In this document: in pieces, positions 19,363 through 27,907 of the stretch | How the letters are laid out: each line of letters opens with the position of its first letter | Position numbering within the stretch: the first letter of the stretch is position 1 | Origin: JAKPAM01 sp047601745 | GTDB taxonomy: Bacteria > Pseudomonadota > Gammaproteobacteria > Burkholderiales > Burkholderiaceae_E | Direction: 5' to 3' | Assembly: GCA_047601745.1 (NCBI GenBank) | Contig: JASGIS010000001.1 | Span: 1,488,001 to 1,552,000, forward strand | Length of the DNA: 64,000 nucleotides | Program-made: the position numbers and the translations under genes | The notes under the pieces: generated by a model | What the model was told of the DNA's origin: nothing | Seen by the model: only the letters and a program-made list of their open reading frames with translations | Database searches by the model: none

Positions 19363-20547
19363 ATGCATCACGCTTCAGGCGTCGTACGCGAATTCGACGC
19401 TTCCCTGCCGCCCGCCGCGCGCGAGCTGCTGGCCCGGGCGGCGGCCTTTTCCGCCGAGCACGTCGCGCCGCACGCGCGCGATTGGGAATACCGGCGCACC
19501 CCGCCGAGAGACACGCTGACACGCGCCTGCCGGGCCGGGCTGGCCGGCGTCGAGGTGCCGGCCGCGCAGGGCGGACTGGGCCTGGGTTTCGGCGCGCGCG
19601 TGCGGATGGTCGAGACCCTCGCGCGCGACGACGCGGCGTTCGCATTCTCGCTGGTCAACCATCACAACGTCACCGCGCGGCTCGCCGGCGCGTCCGATCG
19701 GCCGATGGCCGGCTGGGTGCCGGCGATGCTGGCCGGCGAGCTGATCGGCTGCACGGCGATGACCGAGCCCGATGCCGGCAGCGATTTCTCGGCGATCGCG
19801 ACGCGGGCGCGCCGCGTGCCCGGCGGCTGGTCGCTGACCGGCGAGAAGGCGTGGATCACCAATGCCGCGGTCGCCAACGTGTTCCTGACCTACGCGCAGA
19901 CCGAGCCGGGCAGCGGCCCCAAGGGCATCGCCGGCTTCATCGTGCGCGTCGATCCGGCCGACGAGCCGGGCCTGAAGTCGTTCACGCGCCGCCCGGCCTT
20001 CGCGCTGCACGGCGCGCACGCGATCGGTGCGGGCGGCTTCGCGCTCGACGAATTCTTCGTGCCGGACGAGCAGGTGATGTACGAACCGGGCAAGGGGTTC
20101 AAGGCGGCGATGGCCGGCGTCAACGCCGCGCGCACTTACGTGGCGGCGTTGTGCGCGGGCATGCTCGACGAATCGCTGGCCCGGGCGCTGGCTTATGGCC
20201 GGTCGCGACATGCCTTTCGTCGGCCGCTACTTGACAACCAGGGATTGATGTGGTCGCTGTCCGATGTGGCCGCCGAACTCGAGGCGATCAGGCTGCTGAC
20301 CTATCGCGCGACGCGCCTGATCGAGGCCGGCGAAGACGCGCAGTGGGCCGCCGCCGTGGCGAAGAAATTCGCCAACGAACGCGCGGTGGCCGGCATTTGC
20401 GCCTGCATGCAGGCCATGGGCGCCAACGGCCTGCGCAGCGAGCTGCCACTGGCCCGGCACCTGGCGACGGCACGCGTGCTCAGCTACACGGACGGGTCGG
20501 TCGAAATGATGAATGAACGCATCGGTCACCTGCTGCGGGCGGTTTGA
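19363..20547 (+). CDS. Acyl-CoA dehydrogenase-like protein with substituted catalytic base
   Basis: 394-residue FAD-dependent acyl-CoA dehydrogenase fold. Seen: MTEPDAGSDFSAI, WSLTGEKAWITNA, a GRSRHAFRRPLLDNQ substrate-binding stretch and a C-terminal YTDGSVEMMNERIG. Where short-chain enzymes have the base Glu in IYEGT, this has TDGS, i.e. Asp; the isovaleryl/long-chain position has no Glu either (AGVNAARTY). It could still act with Asp, or it may belong to a branch of unusual specificity. AGGAG (19351-19355) precedes the ATG. Its place after acuI suggests a CoA thioester made or consumed with acryloyl-CoA or propionyl-CoA. Confidence 0.85.
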   Translation: MHHASGVVREFDASLPPAARELLARAAAFSAEHVAPHARDWEYRRTPPRDTLTRACRAGLAGVEVPAAQGGLGLGFGARVRMVETLARDDAAFAFSLVNHHNVTARLAGASDRPMAGWVPAMLAGELIGCTAMTEPDAGSDFSAIATRARRVPGGWSLTGEKAWITNAAVANVFLTYAQTEPGSGPKGIAGFIVRVDPADEPGLKSFTRRPAFALHGAHAIGAGGFALDEFFVPDEQVMYEPGKGFKAAMAGVNAARTYVAALCAGMLDESLARALAYGRSRHAFRRPLLDNQGLMWSLSDVAAELEAIRLLTYRATRLIEAGEDAQWAAAVAKKFANERAVAGICACMQAMGANGLRSELPLARHLATARVLSYTDGSVEMMNERIGHLLRAV

Positions 20548-20668
20548 CAGGCGAACCATAAGTGTGACGTTTCGTGTCACGACCGTTCGTCGGCTCGTGC
20601 GTTGGACTATCGCGTCGGCCGGCGCATACTAAGACGTCGACTGAGCGGCGTCCGATGCCGCCTCCCAA

Positions 20669-21154
20669 GTGTCCATGCGAATCCGCCATTACACGCCGAG
20701 CGATTTCCGCTCGGTCCTCAGCCTCTTCCAACGCTCGGTCCACCAGGGTTGCGCGCCGTATTGCACGCCGGCGCAACTGGCAGCCTGGGCGCCGGCTCCG
20801 CCGAACCTCGTCAAGTGGATGACCAGCCTGGCCAGCGGCCTGACCTGGGTCGCCGTCGATGACGACGGTCAGTTGCGGGGCTTCGTGCAGATCTCCCGCG
20901 ACGGCACGTTGTCGCACTTGTACGTCGATCCGGATCACGGCCGTCGCGGCGTCGGCGCTCGCCTGCTGCATACGGCGCTCGCCTGGGCCGGCGAAGAGCG
21001 GCTCGCGTCGGTGCGGGTCGTCTCGCCGTCGTCGTCGCGCCGGTTCTTCGAGCGGCAGGGGTTCTTCCTCGCCCCCGAGCGTGATGCTTCGCGCCGGTCG
21101 ATGCCGACCACGATGATGCTCAAGTCGCTGCTGACGACGGCCTCGGCCAACTGA
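20669..21154 (+). CDS. GNAT-family N-acetyltransferase
   Basis: 161-residue acetyl-CoA-dependent acyltransferase. Seen: IRHYTPSDFRSVLSLF N-terminal strand-helix; a central strand GFVQISRDGTLSHLYVDP; the pyrophosphate loop DHGRRGVGARLLHTAL; and SSRRFFERQGF near the end, the usual motif B. Two starts are possible: GTG 20669 or ATG 20675, two codons apart. Substrate unknown. Upstream is an inverted repeat GTGAC-N7-GTCAC (20564-20580) and one copy of the CGTTCGTCG repeat, both of uncertain role. Confidence 0.85.
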   Translation: MSMRIRHYTPSDFRSVLSLFQRSVHQGCAPYCTPAQLAAWAPAPPNLVKWMTSLASGLTWVAVDDDGQLRGFVQISRDGTLSHLYVDPDHGRRGVGARLLHTALAWAGEERLASVRVVSPSSSRRFFERQGFFLAPERDASRRSMPTTMMLKSLLTTASAN

Positions 21155-21305
21155 TCCTCGGGCCGGCCGGTCCTAAGCGTGGTCGCCGCGGCAGGTCGAA
21201 GGAAGTAGCGGGCATTCGTCGGGCATGGCCGCGCCGTCGGCGCGCGTGGGCGTCCATCATAGCGAGCCGCGCGCGATGCCCGGTGACGCCTGCCGACGCG
21301 TCGAA

Positions 21306-21641
21306 TCAATCCCGCATCGCGGCCGCGCGCTCGCCCGCGTCGGCGAGTCCGTCGGCCCGCATCGCATCGGCATCGACCCGGCCGGCGTCGATCATCGCCC
21401 GCGCGCGTCGTTCGGCGTGCGCGAGCGCGGCGTCGGCGGTCGGCAGATCGTGCGCGAACCAGCGCGGCCGATCGTCGAACCCGCGCGAATCGAGCCGCAT
21501 CAGCATCGCCGCGCTCGACCAGCGTCCGCCGTTCGGCGTCGCGATGCAGACGACCTGGAAAGGGCCGTGCTCGAAGTCGTGCACCTGGGTCATCATGGTC
21601 TGCGGCCAGAGGCGGTCGGTAGGGAAATCCGGAAGCGGCAT
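21306..21641 (-). CDS. Conserved-looking hypothetical protein, 111 aa
   Basis: No family was recognised. The predicted protein starts PLPDFPTDRLWPQTMMTQ and contains GPFQVVCIATPNGGRWSSA, a beta-strand-like segment, followed by an Ala/Arg/Asp-rich helical C terminus. Composition is balanced (aromatic and hydrophobic residues, no long Arg runs), unlike the antisense frames elsewhere in the window, which is why it is kept. It is convergent with the GNAT gene and divergent from the Liv receptor gene at 21891. No signal peptide or membrane segment. Confidence 0.55.
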   Translation of the reverse strand: MPLPDFPTDRLWPQTMMTQVHDFEHGPFQVVCIATPNGGRWSSAAMLMRLDSRGFDDRPRWFAHDLPTADAALAHAERRARAMIDAGRVDADAMRADGLADAGERAAAMRD

Positions 21642-21890
21642 GGGTAACGGCGATTCGGCGAGTCCCGAGGATTGTCCGGCGTCGCGCGGCGGACGAAAGC
21701 GCCGAAAAGCGCCGGGCTTCGGCCATTGCGGCGGCGACGGCGGCGCCGCGCCGGCCGTCCGGCGCGATCCGCGCCCCGCGGCCCGGCAAATACGGTAAAT
21801 TCATCGTCCGTCCGCATCGGCATCACGCGGGACGACATCCGCCCGGCGCTGCCCGGCGACCGCTCTAAACGATTCAGGAGACTTGGTTCG

Positions 21891-23081
21891 ATGAACTCAG
21901 CCCGCTTCAAGGGGCGCGCGATCGTCGCCGCCTTCGCGCTTACCGCCGCGTTCGGTGCCTTCGCGCAATCGACGAAGACCGAAATCCGCATCGGCAACAC
22001 GGTGCCGTACAGCGGCCCGGCCTCGTTCTACAGCATGGTCGGCCATGCGACGAGCGCTTATTTCGCCAAAGTCAACGACGAAGGCGGCATCAACGGACGC
22101 AAGGTGCAGGTGATCAGCCTGGACGACGCGCTGGCACCGCCCAAGACCGTCGAGCAGGTGCGCCGGATGGTCGAGCAGGACGAAGTCGACCTGATCGTCA
22201 ACCAGGTCGGTACCGCCACCGCCTCGTCGGTGCGCAAGTACCTGAACGCCAAGAAGGTGCCGCAACTGTTCGTGCAGTCCGGCTCGAACAACTTCCAGTC
22301 GCCGAAGGAGTTCCGCTACAGCACCTCGGGGCTGATGAACTACGAGTTCGAGGCGCGGGTCTACGCCAAGCACATCCTGCAGAACACGCCGAACGCGCGG
22401 ATCGGCATCCTGTTCCAGAACGACGACTACGGCAAGGACTACGTGCACGGCCTCAAGCAGGGGCTCGGTGACAAGGCCAAGATGCTGGTGTCCGAGATCA
22501 CTTACCAGCAGAGCGATCCGACCGTCGATTCGCAGGTGCTCGAGCTCAAGGCGGCCAACGTCGACACGGTGATCCTGGCCGCTTATTCCAAGCAGGTCAG
22601 CCAGGCGCTGCGCAAGATGACCGACCTGGGCTGGAAACCGCAGGTGTTCATCAGCCACGTGTCGGCCCAGGTCAATCCGACGCTGACCAACGTCGGCCTG
22701 AACAACGTCGTCGGGCTGATGACGGCCTCGATCATCAAGGATCCGTCCGATCCGGCGCTGCACGAGGATCCCGACTACAAGGAATACCTCGCGTGGATGA
22801 AGAAGTACTACCCGAGCGGCGATCCGATGAACGCCAGCAACGCGTCGGTCTACGCGAGCAGCGCGGCGATCGCCAAGGTGCTGAAGGACGCCGGTGACGA
22901 CCTGAGCCGCGACAACATCCTCGCGCAACTGCTCAAGCTCAAGGACTTCAAGGCACCGATGCTGCTGCCGGGCATCACGATGACGATGTCGCCCGACAAC
23001 TACAACCTGTTCCGCAAGGTGCAGTTGATGCGCTTCGACGGCTCCCATTGGGTCGCTGTCGGCGCACCGACCGGCGAGTGA
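21891..23081 (+). CDS. Liv-type ABC transporter substrate-binding protein
   Basis: 396-residue periplasmic receptor of the type I leucine-binding fold. Seen: signal peptide ending GAFAQS; IRIGNTVPYSGPASFYSMVG; NDEGGINGRKVQVISLDDA; FQNDDYGKDYVHGLKQGLGD; and VDTVILAAYSKQ. AGGAG (21876-21880) precedes ATG 21891 by ten bases. It is related to the receptor at 29570 (both have the PPKTVE and FQNDD-GKDY segments). No permease or ATPase gene adjoins it. The stop overlaps the following protease gene start as GTGA, so the two are translationally coupled. Ligand unknown: the family covers amino acids, amides, aromatic acids and urea. Confidence 0.92.
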   Translation: MNSARFKGRAIVAAFALTAAFGAFAQSTKTEIRIGNTVPYSGPASFYSMVGHATSAYFAKVNDEGGINGRKVQVISLDDALAPPKTVEQVRRMVEQDEVDLIVNQVGTATASSVRKYLNAKKVPQLFVQSGSNNFQSPKEFRYSTSGLMNYEFEARVYAKHILQNTPNARIGILFQNDDYGKDYVHGLKQGLGDKAKMLVSEITYQQSDPTVDSQVLELKAANVDTVILAAYSKQVSQALRKMTDLGWKPQVFISHVSAQVNPTLTNVGLNNVVGLMTASIIKDPSDPALHEDPDYKEYLAWMKKYYPSGDPMNASNASVYASSAAIAKVLKDAGDDLSRDNILAQLLKLKDFKAPMLLPGITMTMSPDNYNLFRKVQLMRFDGSHWVAVGAPTGE

Positions 23082-24166
23082 GCGCGCGGGCGCTGATCGT
23101 CGCGGCAGCGCTGCTGGCCGCCTTCGCCGCGCCGCCGGCGGCCGGCCGCGCGACGGCCGAACCGGGGGCGCGGCCGGTCGCTCCGCGCGGTGCGCTCGAT
23201 GCCGACGAGCTGAACAACATCGCGGTCTTCAAGGCCGCGTCGCCGTCGGTCGTCAACATCACGTCGCTGGGCCTGGAGCGCGACCTGTTCTCGCGCAACG
23301 TCCAGCAGGTGCCGCGCGGCACCGGCACCGGCTTCGTGTGGGACGCCAAGGGCCACGTCGTCACCAACTTCCACGTCATCGAGAACGCCAGCGCCGCGCG
23401 CGTGACGCTGGCCGACCAGACCACTTATCGCGCGCAACTGGTCGGCGCGTTCCCCGATCGCGACCTGGCCGTGCTGCGCATCGACGCGCCGGCCGCGCGC
23501 CTGCGCCCGCTGCCGGTGGGCACCAGCAGCGACCTGCTCGTCGGGCAGAAGGTCTATGCGATCGGTAACCCGTTCGGGCTCGACCAGACGCTGACCACCG
23601 GCATCATCAGCGCGCTGAACCGCGAGATCGAATCGGCGACCCAGCGGCCGATCCGCGGCGTGATCCAGACCGACGCGGCGATCAATCCCGGCAACTCGGG
23701 CGGTCCGCTGCTCGATTCGGCGGGCAGGCTGATCGGCGTCAACACGGCGATCTACAGTCCGTCGGGTGCCAGCGCCGGCATCGGCTTCTCGATCCCGGTC
23801 GACGAGGTCAACCGCATCGTGCCGCGGCTGATCCGCGACGGCCGCTTCGTGCGGCCCGCGCTGGGCGTCACTTATGGCCCGCAGGCGCTGAACGACGCGC
23901 TCAAGCTGCCCCCGGGCGCGCCGCTCGTACGCATCGCGCCCGGGGGGCCCGCGGCGCGTGCCGGCCTGCGCGCCTTCGCACGCGGCGAGGTCGGCATCAT
24001 CGCCGGCGACGTCATTACTGCGATCGACGGCGAGGCGGTGGCCGACGCCGACGACGTGCTGGCCGCGCTCGAACGCCACCAGCCCGGCGACCGGATCGAG
24101 CTGACGCTCTGGCGCGCCGGCCAGACTCGCAAGGAAACCGTCGAGCTCGCCTCCGCCGACGATTGA
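23078..24166 (+). CDS. Deg/HtrA-type S1C serine protease
   Basis: 362-residue envelope protease with one PDZ domain. Seen: N-terminal hydrophobic signal or anchor (ALIVAAALLAAFAAPPAAG); trypsin-like domain with GTGTGFVWD, His99 in VVTNFHVIEN, Asp129 in FPDRDLAVL and Ser207 in NPGNSGGPL; then a C-terminal PDZ domain with GGPAARAGLRA and GDVITAIDGE. The triad is complete. The GTG start at 23078 overlaps the receptor stop (GTGA); an in-frame ATG at 23048 would lie inside that gene. It fits DegS/DegQ-like periplasmic quality control, but coupling to a solute receptor gene is unusual. Confidence 0.93.
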   Translation: MSARALIVAAALLAAFAAPPAAGRATAEPGARPVAPRGALDADELNNIAVFKAASPSVVNITSLGLERDLFSRNVQQVPRGTGTGFVWDAKGHVVTNFHVIENASAARVTLADQTTYRAQLVGAFPDRDLAVLRIDAPAARLRPLPVGTSSDLLVGQKVYAIGNPFGLDQTLTTGIISALNREIESATQRPIRGVIQTDAAINPGNSGGPLLDSAGRLIGVNTAIYSPSGASAGIGFSIPVDEVNRIVPRLIRDGRFVRPALGVTYGPQALNDALKLPPGAPLVRIAPGGPAARAGLRAFARGEVGIIAGDVITAIDGEAVADADDVLAALERHQPGDRIELTLWRAGQTRKETVELASADD

Positions 24167-24361
24167 TGCGTCGCAGCGTCGCGCGCGTCATCCAATTAGT
24201 GGAACGTAGTGTCGGATTTCCGCACAGGGGATCGCTTGCTTCATGAGCGGTGAGGACCGAGACTGCACTTCGGCTCGTCCCCGCCAGTCCCCTGAAAGGA
24301 TTGCGTCGGCCCGCAGCTCCCGATGACAACGAAGAACGACAGACCAGAGAGGAGACACCTG

Positions 24362-25480
24362 ATGACCCGATTCGCCCGCTGGGCCACGTTGGCGGCCGTC
24401 GCCGCCGCACCGATCGCCAGTTTTGCCCAGACCAACGTCTCGATGTACGGCGTCGCCGACGCCGGCGTCGTTTATGCCGACCCTCGCGCACCCGGGTACG
24501 GTGGGGCGCTTCGCGTCGATACCAGCATCATGAGCACCAGCCGCTGGGGGATCCGCGGGACCGAGGACCTGGGCGGCGGCCTGTCGGCGTACTTCAACGC
24601 CGAAGCCAACTGGGGCCTGGACGACGGTACCGGCGATCCGGCCGCGGGCAATGGCCTGACCTTCGCCCGCCGTTCGATCGTCGGCCTGCAGGGGAGATTC
24701 GGTCAGATCTTCCTGGGCCGCGAATACACGCCGGCGTTCTATGCCGGATACGCGAACGACCTGTTCGCTTATGGGATGAACGGCACGACGCTGGTCTGGA
24801 ACGTCCAGGGCGTGCTGCCGATCCGCTACAGCAACGCGATCTTCTACAACACGCCCAACTGGGGCGGCGTGCAGATCCGCTTCGCTTACGGCAAGGCGGC
24901 GTTCACCGGCACCGAGTACTACACGAGCTCGCGCAAGCGCGACAACAACGGTGACGTCGCCGTGTTGTACAACCGCGGCGCGATCCAGGCCAACGCTTAT
25001 TACCGCTTCGGCTACCAGAACGTCGCCGAGACCGATGCGGCTCGCTTCTCGCCGCCCAAGGTCCGGCAGTACGGCGCCGGCTTCGGTTACAAGTTCGGCA
25101 TCGTCCGCATGGTCACCAGCGTCGCGATCAGCGACCCGGACAACCTGGGTACGGCCAATGACAAGGTCCTGGCATGGAACCTGGGCGTCGGCGTGCGCGC
25201 CGGTCCCGGCGAGGTGCTGGTCCAGGGCCACCAGGTCCGCTACAAGAACGAACTGACCGGCGAGAAACCGCGCGCCGACACGCTGGGCATCGCGTACACG
25301 TATCCGCTGTCCAAGCGCACGACGCTGTACGCATCGTGGGCGATGACGCGCAACAAGCACGGCGCCAACCAGCAGGTCCGCAACAACACGGTCGCTTATG
25401 GCGGCTCGTCGCTGGGCGGCACCGCCGGCGTCGACACCAGCCCCCGCGTGCTCGCGCTCGGCATCCAGCACCTGTTCTGA
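24362..25480 (+). CDS. Outer-membrane porin (Burkholderiales trimeric porin family)
   Basis: 372-residue 16-strand general porin. Seen: signal peptide TRFARWATLAAVAAAPIASFA followed by QTNVSMYGVADAGVVY, the typical first strand; SRWGIRGTEDLGGGLSAYF; FARRSIVGLQGRFGQIFLGR, the loop-3 entry; and a C-terminal strand ending LALGIQHLF with the terminal Phe needed for outer-membrane assembly. ATG 24362 follows GGAG in GAGAGGAGACACCT. The 195-base upstream gap should hold its promoter but no clear boxes were seen. A strong hairpin follows the stop. Confidence 0.95.
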   Translation: MTRFARWATLAAVAAAPIASFAQTNVSMYGVADAGVVYADPRAPGYGGALRVDTSIMSTSRWGIRGTEDLGGGLSAYFNAEANWGLDDGTGDPAAGNGLTFARRSIVGLQGRFGQIFLGREYTPAFYAGYANDLFAYGMNGTTLVWNVQGVLPIRYSNAIFYNTPNWGGVQIRFAYGKAAFTGTEYYTSSRKRDNNGDVAVLYNRGAIQANAYYRFGYQNVAETDAARFSPPKVRQYGAGFGYKFGIVRMVTSVAISDPDNLGTANDKVLAWNLGVGVRAGPGEVLVQGHQVRYKNELTGEKPRADTLGIAYTYPLSKRTTLYASWAMTRNKHGANQQVRNNTVAYGGSSLGGTAGVDTSPRVLALGIQHLF

Positions 25481-25497
25481 GCCGAGCCGCCGCTCAC

Positions 25498-25544
25498 CCC
25501 GGTCTCCGCCCGTCGGCGCTCCACCGCCCCGGGCGGAGACCGGG
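25498..25544. terminator. Strong bidirectional terminator hairpin
   Basis: CCCGGTCTCCGCCC (25498-25511) pairs perfectly with GGGCGGAGACCGGG (25531-25544), and one more inner G-C pair extends the stem to 15. It sits between the convergent porin and MocR genes. No T tract, as is common in GC-rich genomes. Confidence 0.75.
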
Positions 25545-25570
25545 TCGTCGGGCGAAGCGGCGGCCGGATG

Positions 25571-27181
25571 TCAAGCCAGCTCGTGGGCGATGCGCCCGAG
25601 CGTGCGCAGCGCCTCGTCGACCGTCGGCGACCACGCCTGTCCGCAGCTCAGCCTGACGAACGCGTCGAAGCGCGCGGCGTTCGAGAACATCGCGCCGGGC
25701 AGCAGCTTGATGCCGTGCTCGAGCGCGCGTTCGAACAACGCGTGCCCGTCGATCGGCGGCGGCAGTTGCAGCCATAACAGCAGGCCGCCGTCGGGCAGGC
25801 TCAGCCGCGTGCCGGCCGGGAAATGCGCCGACACCGCGTCGGCCATCGCCAGCCGCTGGCGCGCCAGGCGTTCGCGCAGGCGATGCAGGTGCCGCGGCCA
25901 GCCGGGCGACAGCATGAACTGCGCGGCCGCCACCTGCGCCAGCTCCTCGCTGAAGCGCGACTGCGAGTACTTGAGCATCTCGACGCGGTCCTGCCAGCGG
26001 CCCGCCGCCATCCAGCCCAGGCGCAGGCCCGGCGCCAGCGACTTGTTCAGCGACGAACAGTGGATGACCGTATCGCCGTCGTCGAAGGATTTCAGGATCC
26101 GCGGCGAGGCGCCGCCTTCGCCGGTCGCGGTCATCTCGCCGTAGATGTCGTCCTCGATGATCGCGACGCCGTGCCGCGCGCACAGCGCGACCAGCCGCGC
26201 CTTGCGCGGATCGGGCATCGAGCAGCCGAGCGGGTTGTGCAGCGTCGGCATCGTCACCAGCGCGCGGATCCGCGAGGGTGAGGGCGGCGCCGACGATGGT
26301 GGGGGCGCCGTCGACGGCGATGGCACCGGCGATGGGGAAGGCGCCGACGATGGTGAAGGCACAGACGTTGGTGAAGGTATCAGCGATGGAGCGGCCGCGG
26401 CGGCGTCCGGCGCGCGCCCGGGGTCCGCGTCGCCGTCGATCGGCGCGTGGTGCTCGAGCGCGAACTGCAGGGCTTCGAGCGACAGGCCCGTCGTCGGGCT
26501 GGTCGGGATCTCCAGCGCCCGCAGGCCCAGGCTTTCGAGGATCTGCAGCAGGCCGTAGAACGTCGGCGATTCGACGGCGACCGTATCGCCGGGGCGCGTG
26601 ACCGCGCGCAGCGCGAGGTTGACGGCCTCGGTGCAGCCGTGGGTGACGACGATCTCGTCGGGGCGCAATGCCGCGCCGCGCGAGACCGCATGCTCGGCCA
26701 GCGCCTGGCGGAGCTGCGGATGCGCGTGGCGGCGCGTCATCGTCGACAGGATCTGCGGACGCAGCCGCAACTGCCGCTGCATCAGTCGGCTCAGCGCGTC
26801 GACCGGGTAGGCGTCGGGCGCGGCCACCGCCTTGGCGAAGTCGACGGTGATGGTCGCCGTTTCGGCGCGGGCGAGGATGCTCGACACGCGCGCGTGGATG
26901 CCGACGTAATCGGGCGGCGCGGGGCGGGCTTCGCGCGCCGGTTCGGTCACCGGCGCCATGCCCATCCGTGCCGGGCGATGCACGTAATAGCCCGAGCGGG
27001 GGCGCGCCTCGAGCCAGCCGTCGGCCTCGAGCTGGCGGCAGACGCTCAGCGCGGTCGACATGCTGACCTGATGCTCGCCCATCAGCCGCCTGACAGACGG
27101 GAAGCGGCTGCCGCTCGCCAGCGCACCGGATCGGATCGCGTCGAGATAACGGTCGGCGATCTGACGATAGAGCGGTGCCAT
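25571..27181 (-). CDS. MocR-family regulator (GntR winged helix + class I aminotransferase fold)
   Basis: 536-residue PLP-dependent regulator. Seen: N-terminal wHTH (LYRQIADRYLDAIRSGALA, FPSVRRLMGEHQVSMSTALS); linker; aminotransferase-like domain with VTHGCTEAVNLALRAV, IIEDDIYGE and the PLP lysine Lys380 in SSLNKSLAPGLRLGW. A Pro/Ser repeat insert (about 249-303, units like SPSPVPSPS) interrupts the fold before VTMPTLHNPLG; it comes from short GA-rich DNA repeats at about 26275-26400. Start ATG 27181 sits directly at the wHTH. The frame is open for a further 449 codons upstream but those overlap other genes and have no family features. Divergent from a DUF2917-like gene over a palindrome. Confidence 0.92.
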   Translation of the reverse strand: MAPLYRQIADRYLDAIRSGALASGSRFPSVRRLMGEHQVSMSTALSVCRQLEADGWLEARPRSGYYVHRPARMGMAPVTEPAREARPAPPDYVGIHARVSSILARAETATITVDFAKAVAAPDAYPVDALSRLMQRQLRLRPQILSTMTRRHAHPQLRQALAEHAVSRGAALRPDEIVVTHGCTEAVNLALRAVTRPGDTVAVESPTFYGLLQILESLGLRALEIPTSPTTGLSLEALQFALEHHAPIDGDADPGRAPDAAAAAPSLIPSPTSVPSPSSAPSPSPVPSPSTAPPPSSAPPSPSRIRALVTMPTLHNPLGCSMPDPRKARLVALCARHGVAIIEDDIYGEMTATGEGGASPRILKSFDDGDTVIHCSSLNKSLAPGLRLGWMAAGRWQDRVEMLKYSQSRFSEELAQVAAAQFMLSPGWPRHLHRLRERLARQRLAMADAVSAHFPAGTRLSLPDGGLLLWLQLPPPIDGHALFERALEHGIKLLPGAMFSNAARFDAFVRLSCGQAWSPTVDEALRTLGRIAHELA

Positions 27182-27217
27182 GGGCCGACATGATGCCAGC
27201 GATCGGCGGGGGCCGAT

Positions 27218-27239
27218 CAGATACAGATCGTGCGATCTG
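27218..27239. promoter_or_regulatory. Putative MocR operator
   Basis: Palindrome CAGATCG-TG-CGATCTG (27224-27239), preceded by a direct half repeat CAGATA at 27218. It lies 37 bases upstream of the MocR start, between the divergent genes. MocR regulators often bind a palindrome plus a direct repeat in this position. Confidence 0.5.
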
Positions 27240-27358
27240 CGACCGGAACAGCCGGCGCTTCGCATCGCTGTTCCCGTCGCGATCCGCGTCCGCTGTGGCT
27301 GGTCGTCCGGACCGCCGCGATCGACACTGGCCTCGTGCCCACCCGATCGCCGTCCACG

Positions 27359-27907
27359 ATGATGAAGACCTTGTTGCAGGCGCCCGCGAGCGAGCCGCCG
27401 GATTCCCGTTCCGCTCGCGTGGCGGCAGAAGCGTTGAACGCCAGGTGTCCGGTTGATACGGTCGCCGCCGCTCGCGCCGATGTTGCTGCTACTGCCGCTG
27501 CCCCCGCTGCCCCCGCCGCCGTTGCCCGCGTTGCCTCCGCGCCTGTCGACTCCGCCGATCCGCCGCGCACGCTGGCGGCGGGAGCGGTCGCGCTGGCGCG
27601 GATCGAGGCCGGCGCTTCGTTGATCGTCGACGAAGGCCGGCTGTCGATCGCGACGGCCGTCGAGGCGGACGCGGACGGCGTGCCATGGCGGCAGCGGATC
27701 GACGCGGGAGGTGCCTGGCTCGCGGAACGGACGGTCTGGCTGCGCTTGCGCGCCGAAGGATCGGCAAAGTCTCGGACCGTCTGGCGCATGGTCGCGCCGG
27801 CGATCGGCGAGCGCTCGCCGTGGCGGGAGCGGGCGGCGCGCCGGCTCGGGCGCCTGGCGGCCCGCTACAGTCCCTGGACGCGCCGCAGCAGGTCCGACGT
27901 CGGATAG
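27359..27907 (+). CDS. DUF2917-like small protein
   Basis: About 182 residues from ATG 27359; GTG 27230 is an alternative longer start. The middle part (LAAGAVALARIEAGASLIVD, then EGRLSIATAVEADADG, IDAGGAWLAERTVWLRL) resembles the short beta-rich DUF2917 domain: G-x-L-x-V, an EGR-W/L-x-T-like turn, a D-AG and a final basic strand. The N-terminal third is an Ala/Val/Pro tract. The last 43 bases overlap the 3' end of the convergent transglycosylase gene. DUF2917 genes are often found beside MocR-type regulators, which supports the call, but the match is by eye. Confidence 0.5.
   Translation: MMKTLLQAPASEPPDSRSARVAAEALNARCPVDTVAAARADVAATAAAPAAPAAVARVASAPVDSADPPRTLAAGAVALARIEAGASLIVDEGRLSIATAVEADADGVPWRQRIDAGGAWLAERTVWLRLRAEGSAKSRTVWRMVAPAIGERSPWRERAARRLGRLAARYSPWTRRSRSDVG

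Noticed and set aside
20564..20580. GTGAC-N7-GTCAC inverted repeat as a CRP-like site or terminator
   Set aside because: Spacing does not match the CRP consensus (TGTGA-N6-TCACA) and the stem is too short for a confident terminator.
24188..25471. 427-codon minus-strand frame opposite the porin gene
   Set aside because: Product lacks any recognisable domain and the porin frame has a signal peptide, strands and terminal Phe.
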